Below are positions 48,152 through 52,300 of a stretch of DNA of 52,300 nucleotides, one piece after another. Under the pieces are notes generated by a model. The model did not search any database. It had not been told where the DNA came from and saw only the letters and a program-made list of their open reading frames with translations. Numbering within the stretch: the first letter of the stretch is position 1; each line of letters begins with the position of its first letter. Both the position numbers and the translations under genes were made by a program. This stretch comes from CAZVRZ01 sp964629965. Its GTDB lineage: Bacteria; Chloroflexota; Anaerolineae; Anaerolineales; UBA4823. The stretch is taken from contig CAZVRZ010000018.1 of the NCBI GenBank assembly GCA_964629965.1, positions 1-52,300 of the forward strand. The letters are read 5' to 3'.

Positions 48152-49645
48152 TCAGGGGTGCGGCCCGTTGAAATTGACAAAGAAGGGCAGCGGTTTGATC
48201 TCTTGCACACAGCTTGTTTCCAATCCTTGGATGCTGCCGCTTTCCACAAATTGAGTTGCCAATTGCGGCAAGCAGCCTCGGAACACCACAATATGTCCCT
48301 GCCCTGGCACAACGATTTGGATACTATTGGGCAGTGTTTCAGCAGCCAGTTCAGCGTTGCGCGGCGGCGTCACTGGATCAGCCTCGCCGGAGAGCAGGAG
48401 GGTAGGCACGTTCGACTGCACCGGTTCCTTGAAACCTGCCGGAATATCGCCGCGCGGCCAGGTCTGGCAGATTTCGGTAAAAGAATCTTCTACCCAACTG
48501 CCCAGGTAACCCTGCGGTGGGCTGGCGCTTTCGGGGTAGTAGGGGACATCTTCTGCGCACACCACTGAGAAACGCATACCCTGGCTGATACTTTGGCTGA
48601 CCAGGTTGTACGATGAAAACATTTGAGCTGCCAGAGGTTGATAATTTTCATCGGCATAGGCCGCATGGATCATGAGCGGCAGCATGGCGGCAGTCTCAGA
48701 GGCATAGCTCATGGTGTCCACAGCGCTTCCGATCATTTCAGGAGTCAAAGTAGTCGGTTGTGGCCGGCCGGTTGCAGGATCATCGATCACGACTTCGATC
48801 GGCTGCTTGCTCAGGCGCTTCATTAGGGCTTCAAATTCCTGCGGCAGATTGGGGAAAGCTTGTTGGCAAGTGGGCGTATCGGCGCAGCGTTGGAAGATCA
48901 GTTCCAGAGAGCGCTGGGCATCTTCACCTGTGGTTGGCCCCAGCGTCCAATTCGGCGGTGCTACGCCATCCAGGATCAGCGTCCGCGTCTGTTCAGGGAA
49001 CTGCCGGGCGTAATCCAGCGCGGCGCGCGTCCCATAAGATGCGCCATAGATATTGATCCTGGCGTAACCGAGCGCCTGGCGTACCTGATCCAGGTCTTTC
49101 ATTGCTATGCTGGTGGTGTATAAGCGCGTGTCGGCATCCAGGCTTTGCAGGCAGGTTTGCAGCTCGGCAACCGCCTCTCCTTCTTCCTGACTGTCATCGA
49201 CCTCTTCTTCCAGGCAGTTCAGGGGGTGTGATTGTCCTACGCCGCGCTGATCGACCAGCACTATATCGCGTTTTTGGTTGGCAAGCTGAAAGGCGGCATA
49301 AACCACCAGGAATGATTCTGTGGCGGCTTCTCCGGGGCCTCCGGCAATGAAGAAGATAGGATCGGCTTCTGGGCTGCGACTGACAGCTGGCAGTACGGCG
49401 ATGTGAAGATTGATTTGCCGTCCAGATTGCACCTGGCGATCTTCGTACACTGTCAGCGAGCCGCAGCGTGCTTCCAGGCTGGTGCCCAATCCAGATGCAG
49501 AGAGGTAGCAGGGCTGCAGCGCAATAACCTGGCCTGTGGGTGGAGAAGCCGGTGTGCTGGTTACCTGGCTACAGCCTGCAAGCAGGCCGATCGACAGGCA
49601 TAGTAATAGAGCGAACCGTTCGACACTGCGAAATTGACTTTTCAC
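48152..49645 (-). CDS. Lipoprotein alpha/beta hydrolase, tripeptidyl-aminopeptidase-like (S33)
   Basis: The 497-residue protein has a signal peptide with lipobox LLAGC, Cys25 being the expected lipid anchor. The alpha/beta hydrolase part has FFIAGGPGEAATESF, VLVDQRGVGQSHPLNC, the nucleophile Ser in IYGASYGTRAALDYA, the acid region LLLSGEADPVTPP and His in VPGQGHIVVFRGC. The late TAP-like domain is typical of secreted proline or tripeptidyl aminopeptidases. It probably acts outside the membrane. The start is GTG and overlaps the DinB-like stop by four bases. Confidence 0.92.
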   Translation of the reverse strand: MKSQFRSVERFALLLCLSIGLLAGCSQVTSTPASPPTGQVIALQPCYLSASGLGTSLEARCGSLTVYEDRQVQSGRQINLHIAVLPAVSRSPEADPIFFIAGGPGEAATESFLVVYAAFQLANQKRDIVLVDQRGVGQSHPLNCLEEEVDDSQEEGEAVAELQTCLQSLDADTRLYTTSIAMKDLDQVRQALGYARINIYGASYGTRAALDYARQFPEQTRTLILDGVAPPNWTLGPTTGEDAQRSLELIFQRCADTPTCQQAFPNLPQEFEALMKRLSKQPIEVVIDDPATGRPQPTTLTPEMIGSAVDTMSYASETAAMLPLMIHAAYADENYQPLAAQMFSSYNLVSQSISQGMRFSVVCAEDVPYYPESASPPQGYLGSWVEDSFTEICQTWPRGDIPAGFKEPVQSNVPTLLLSGEADPVTPPRNAELAAETLPNSIQIVVPGQGHIVVFRGCLPQLATQFVESGSIQGLETSCVQEIKPLPFFVNFNGPHP

Positions 49646-50124
49646 TGTTTTAGCGATTTTGTAACCAATGCCCTGATACCATTCACATGTTCTTCTTCAT
49701 GTTCGGCTCTGCTGACGCATATTTCTGCCAGGGGAGATTGCTTTCCCCAGGGAGCAGTAACTGGACGGGTGCACTGTTCTTCCGATAGCCTGGAAAGCAG
49801 GGTCATGAGTTCCTGGCGGACGCCTTCCATCTCGGCGAGGGTTTCCTTAACCGACCAGCTTTTACGGCGGGCGGCCTCGATCCGATTGAAGGCTTCGGTA
49901 TCTTTTACATTGGCAGGATTGAATGGACCGCCGACTGCAAAGGAGCGCATCGGTTGGAGTAATGTGATATCCCAGGCTGCAATGTGGCCTGCCACGTCTT
50001 TAATCGTCCATACGCCTTCGACTGCCGGCCCATCAAGCTGGGCTTCATCTAATCCCTGGAGCACTTTAAGAAATGCGGCCCTGCTTTGTTCCATTCGGCG
50101 AATTGCGATTTTTTTATCCATCAT
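49642..50124 (-). CDS. DinB-like four-helix protein
   Basis: From the ATG at 50124 (AAAGGAT upstream) the product is 160 residues. DinB-superfamily metal-binding histidines appear in VAGHIAAWD and RAEHEEEHVNGI, and EGVWTIKD precedes the first. Members act as thiol-dependent transferases, such as mycothiol or bacillithiol enzymes, or as ClbS-like self-protection hydrolases. The substrate is unknown. An in-frame start at 50163 would overlap the radical SAM gene. It sits 13 bases after that gene. Confidence 0.84.
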   Translation of the reverse strand: MMDKKIAIRRMEQSRAAFLKVLQGLDEAQLDGPAVEGVWTIKDVAGHIAAWDITLLQPMRSFAVGGPFNPANVKDTEAFNRIEAARRKSWSVKETLAEMEGVRQELMTLLSRLSEEQCTRPVTAPWGKQSPLAEICVSRAEHEEEHVNGIRALVTKSLKQ

Positions 50125-50137
50125 ATTATCCTTTCTC

Positions 50138-51061
50138 TTATTCCTGGCAGGTTTGGCAACCAACCCGATCGCAGATCAGCCTGGGATCGCGCACCCGGGC
50201 AATTTCTTCACCATTCCAGATTTCAGCAAAGGAGCTGTTTGACAGACTGCCAATGCGCATGTCGTGATGGTAGATTTTATAACACAGGCGCACATCGTTG
50301 TTGGCGGTGACGAAGAACAGGATATAAGGCAGCAGGCAATTGTGATCGCGCATGACCTTATCAGAGTCATAGCGTTTACGAGGCTGGGTGGCTTCGGCAA
50401 TCACCTGGAAGCGGTCACAGCCCAGGTCGCGGGCCATTTTCTCGGCTGCAGGCTGTTCTGCCCGGTTCCAGGGAAAATCGACCATCTGCCATTCGATGAA
50501 CAAATGTGCGCCGGTTTCTTTTTTCAACGCCAGGATCTTTTTCAGGTTAGCCATTGCCAGGTGAAACTTGCCATTGCGCCGGTATTGATTATATACCTCG
50601 GGCGTGACGCCGTCTAACGCCACGATCAGGTAGTCCAGCCCAGAAGTGACCAGGTCGCGCCAGAACTGGTCATCGCGCTCAAAGGAGAGCGAGGACGAAA
50701 TCACCGTGCCTACCCGGTTCTGATGCGCATAATGGATATACTCGAGCACGCGGGGGTTATGCAGTGGTTCACCGATATCGTACAACGAAACTGAGAAAAT
50801 GGTGTCTTTAAACTGGTCGATAAGCTGTTTGTAGGCTTCTAATGGATAAAGCAGTTCCTTTTTCGCTGGGAAGCAGTACAGGCAGTCCACGTCGCAGTAA
50901 CGGCAGATCTCGACCTTCAGAAAGGCCGGCATAGACGAGATTTTTGGTAAACCGCGGCGAAAGGCCAGGTAGGCCTGCACCAGGTTCCAGTATTTGCGCG
51001 GTGCGCCGTAACGAATAAAGTTTGTCAGGTGGCGCTGCCAGTAGCTTAAGGGTGTGTTCAT
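50138..51061 (-). CDS. Radical SAM protein with SPASM-like C-terminus
   Basis: The 307-residue protein has the radical SAM cluster motif CDVDCLYC (Cys56, Cys60, Cys63), then SLYDIGEPLHNPRVLEYIHYA and YLIVALDGVTPEVYNQYRR. The C-terminal part has RLCYK, a G-x-IWN-type turn (FAEIWNGEEIARVR) and Cys297, Cys302 and Cys305 in CDRVGCQTC. This suggests an auxiliary [4Fe-4S] cluster. SPASM proteins often modify peptides, but others act on different substrates. It is the first gene of a tight six-gene operon. Confidence 0.9.
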   Translation of the reverse strand: MNTPLSYWQRHLTNFIRYGAPRKYWNLVQAYLAFRRGLPKISSMPAFLKVEICRYCDVDCLYCFPAKKELLYPLEAYKQLIDQFKDTIFSVSLYDIGEPLHNPRVLEYIHYAHQNRVGTVISSSLSFERDDQFWRDLVTSGLDYLIVALDGVTPEVYNQYRRNGKFHLAMANLKKILALKKETGAHLFIEWQMVDFPWNRAEQPAAEKMARDLGCDRFQVIAEATQPRKRYDSDKVMRDHNCLLPYILFFVTANNDVRLCYKIYHHDMRIGSLSNSSFAEIWNGEEIARVRDPRLICDRVGCQTCQE

Positions 51062-51291
51062 GTATACCTCTATATTTGTTTAATGGCGACCATTATACCC
51101 CAAGTAGACTTACAAGGTTTCAGATCAGAGGTGTGCCCAAAAAGGTGTTTGCTGAAATGCTATCTGCGCTGGAGACACCAAAGCAAAACCATATCCCGGG
51201 GCCGCATAAACGCTGCCGGCGCCACGGTGCTCAGGCTTTTACTGTGCTTATGCCGATTTTCTTGGGTTCGAGCAATATTGCTAACCCGGCT
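51062..51291. other. Intergenic spacer with palindrome
   Basis: The 230 bases between the radical SAM start and the downstream end of the alpha/beta hydrolase gene hold the radical SAM -10 element. They also hold a palindrome at 51264-51287 (GGGTT-CG-AGCAAT/ATTGCT-A-ACCC) near the hydrolase stop. No gene is seen. A GGTTCGAGC inside it resembles a tRNA T-loop, but the stem does not pair. Confidence 0.5.
51092..51097 (-). promoter_or_regulatory. Predicted -10 element for the radical SAM operon
   Basis: A perfect minus-strand TATAAT preceded by GGGG lies 31 bases before the ATG at 51061. No strong -35 was found at the right spacing. The upstream G-run matches the other GG-TATAAT sites in the window. 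Confidence 0.5.
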
Positions 51292-52128
51292 TTACACTTC
51301 CGCAAGAAATTCACATACTGCTGCCAGGTAGAGTCGGAACTGCTCGCGACGGATGTTGTGCCCTGCCTGCGGGATAGGTACTACTTTTACCTTGGGTAAC
51401 AGCGCTTGCAGCGCAGCGGCGCTTTCTGGTGTGATGATGCCGCCGAGGTTGGGGTCGGAGCGTATCAGCAGCACCGGGCAGGTGATATTTTTCATAGATT
51501 CCCAGTCGATGGATCTGTCAAGCCGGCTGCGGAAAAGATTGACCAGGTATGGGCTGGCCCGTACTTTGGAATCAGCCCAGGGCCCTAATTCGGCCTCGCT
51601 CCAGCGTGCCTGGGCCTGTTGGCGCTGCTCGGTCAACATTTCCTCGCGCGTTTGGCGCTTGAAGTGCTCGAACCAGGCGACCAAGCCAGCGTGTGGAGCC
51701 TGCTGCTCGCTCGTCTGCGGCGGGGGAGGCATCCACCAGGCTGGGGGGTCTTCCAACAAAATAGCGCGGGGAGCCTGGGGATAGGTGCCCGCCAATACAA
51801 GCGTGGTTGCTGCGCCCATCGAATGTCCCAAGATGAGCGGTTTTTTCAACTCGAGTGCCTGTATCACGCCGTGTAGGTCTGATGCCAGGGTGACGATATC
51901 GTACTCGTTCTCATGTGCTTCAGAGAAGCCGTGGCCGCGGGCATCTACCATGACCACATCGTAATTCGCCTCCAGTTGTTCGGCGACAGGCGTCCAGCAC
52001 AGGCCATCATCGGTAACCCCGTGCGCCAGCACGAAAGGCGGCTTTTCCCCACCGGTACGCGTGTAATGCAGCTTCAATCCATTGACGGTCACATATCCAG
52101 ACTGCCAATTATTTAGAGAGGAAGACAT
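51292..52128 (-). CDS. Alpha/beta hydrolase
   Basis: From the ATG at 52128 (AAAGGAT upstream) the product is 278 residues. It has VLAHGVTDDGLCWTPVAEQL, VDARGHGFSEAHEN, the nucleophile Ser in LILGHSMGAATTLVLA, the acid Asp in LLIRSDPNLGG and His in PQAGHNIRREQF. The triad is complete. Substrates of this group vary (esters, epoxides, peptides), and none can be named. The frame is open to 52272, but that extension has no better ribosome site. The promoter region to the right is very AT-rich. Confidence 0.88.
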   Translation of the reverse strand: MSSSLNNWQSGYVTVNGLKLHYTRTGGEKPPFVLAHGVTDDGLCWTPVAEQLEANYDVVMVDARGHGFSEAHENEYDIVTLASDLHGVIQALELKKPLILGHSMGAATTLVLAGTYPQAPRAILLEDPPAWWMPPPPQTSEQQAPHAGLVAWFEHFKRQTREEMLTEQRQQAQARWSEAELGPWADSKVRASPYLVNLFRSRLDRSIDWESMKNITCPVLLIRSDPNLGGIITPESAAALQALLPKVKVVPIPQAGHNIRREQFRLYLAAVCEFLAEV

Positions 52129-52300
52129 ATCGGAATCCTTTCTGTGGATGAGATCCGGCAAATGCTTTGCTTTTGTAATTTGCCATGCTGGCAATTCTGT
52201 GGATCCAGGCATTTTTGGCGAATTACTCATTATAATAAGATGATAATTATAATTAACCCAAGTTGCCACCATGCGGCAGCATGAAAAAATCCATGCGAAT

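Noticed and set aside
51264..51287. Possible tRNA T-arm (GGTTCGAGC)
   Set aside because: The five bases flanking the T-loop word do not pair, and no acceptor or anticodon arm can be drawn. The segment is better explained as a palindrome.
1..52300. Search for CRISPR arrays, insertion sequences, phage genes, rRNA and tRNA
   Set aside because: No spaced direct repeats, transposase, integrase or structural RNA pattern was recognised on either strand by reading.

Overview
The window looks like chromosomal DNA of a bacterium of moderate GC content. I infer a member of the Chloroflexota, probably an anaerobic Anaerolineae. The basis is the gene mix: a complete S10-spc-alpha ribosomal superoperon with zinc-binding S14, S4 and L36, a YabN-type MazG fusion, a FabL-type enoyl reductase and a group 4 membrane-bound [NiFe] hydrogenase. 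No database search was possible, so this placement is inference.

Region 1 (1-17426, plus strand): the 3' end of tuf is followed by rpsJ-rplC-rplD-rplW-rplB-rpsS-rplV-rpsC-rplP-rpmC-rpsQ-rplN-rplX-rplE-rpsN-rpsH-rplF-rplR-rpsE-rpmD-rplO-secY-adk-map-rpmJ-rpsM-rpsK-rpsD-rpoA-rplQ-truA-rplM-rpsI. It closes with a strong intrinsic terminator. There is no infA between map and rpmJ. That spacer instead holds a good promoter (TGGACG-17-TATAAT).

Region 2 (17457-28086, mostly plus): housekeeping and carbohydrate genes. These are a YabN-like methylase/MazG fusion, a dolichol-phosphate-mannose-synthase-like glycosyltransferase, a FabL-like reductase, a minus-strand pair (NAD-dependent epimerase and cyclase/KynB-like hydrolase), a 55-residue glycine-zipper membrane microprotein with its own terminator, glycogen debranching enzyme GlgX, a GH116 (GBA2-like) glucosidase and a Yip1-like membrane protein.

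Region 3 (28095-41816, minus strand): a redox region. fdhD, with a TTGTGA-N6-TCACAA operator upstream, is followed by an apparent 13-gene operon. It comprises a ferritin-like protein, a patatin, NuoJ-, NuoK-, NuoL-, NuoN- and NuoA-like membrane subunits, a NuoB-like small subunit, a HycE-like NuoC+D large subunit, NuoH- and NuoI-like subunits, a hydrogenase maturation protease and an MrfA-type helicase with an embedded HNH motif. The large subunit keeps both CxxC nickel-binding pairs and a removable C-terminal tail. The complex is therefore a proton- or sodium-translocating hydrogenase, not Complex I.

Region 4 (41941-52128, minus strand): a GH13 alpha-glucosidase with a large leader hairpin, a gpsA-like plus DegV pair, then a tight six-gene operon. 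That operon encodes a radical SAM/SPASM-like protein, a DinB-like protein, a lipoprotein alpha/beta hydrolase, an ABC ATPase, an ABC-2 permease and a 67-residue Cys/Gly membrane peptide. A separate alpha/beta hydrolase lies at the right edge.

No tRNA, rRNA, CRISPR array, insertion sequence or prophage was seen. The strongest candidates for undescribed biology are the radical SAM/peptidase/exporter/microprotein operon, the helicase-HNH protein coupled to the hydrogenase operon, and the unusual hydrogenase operon itself.
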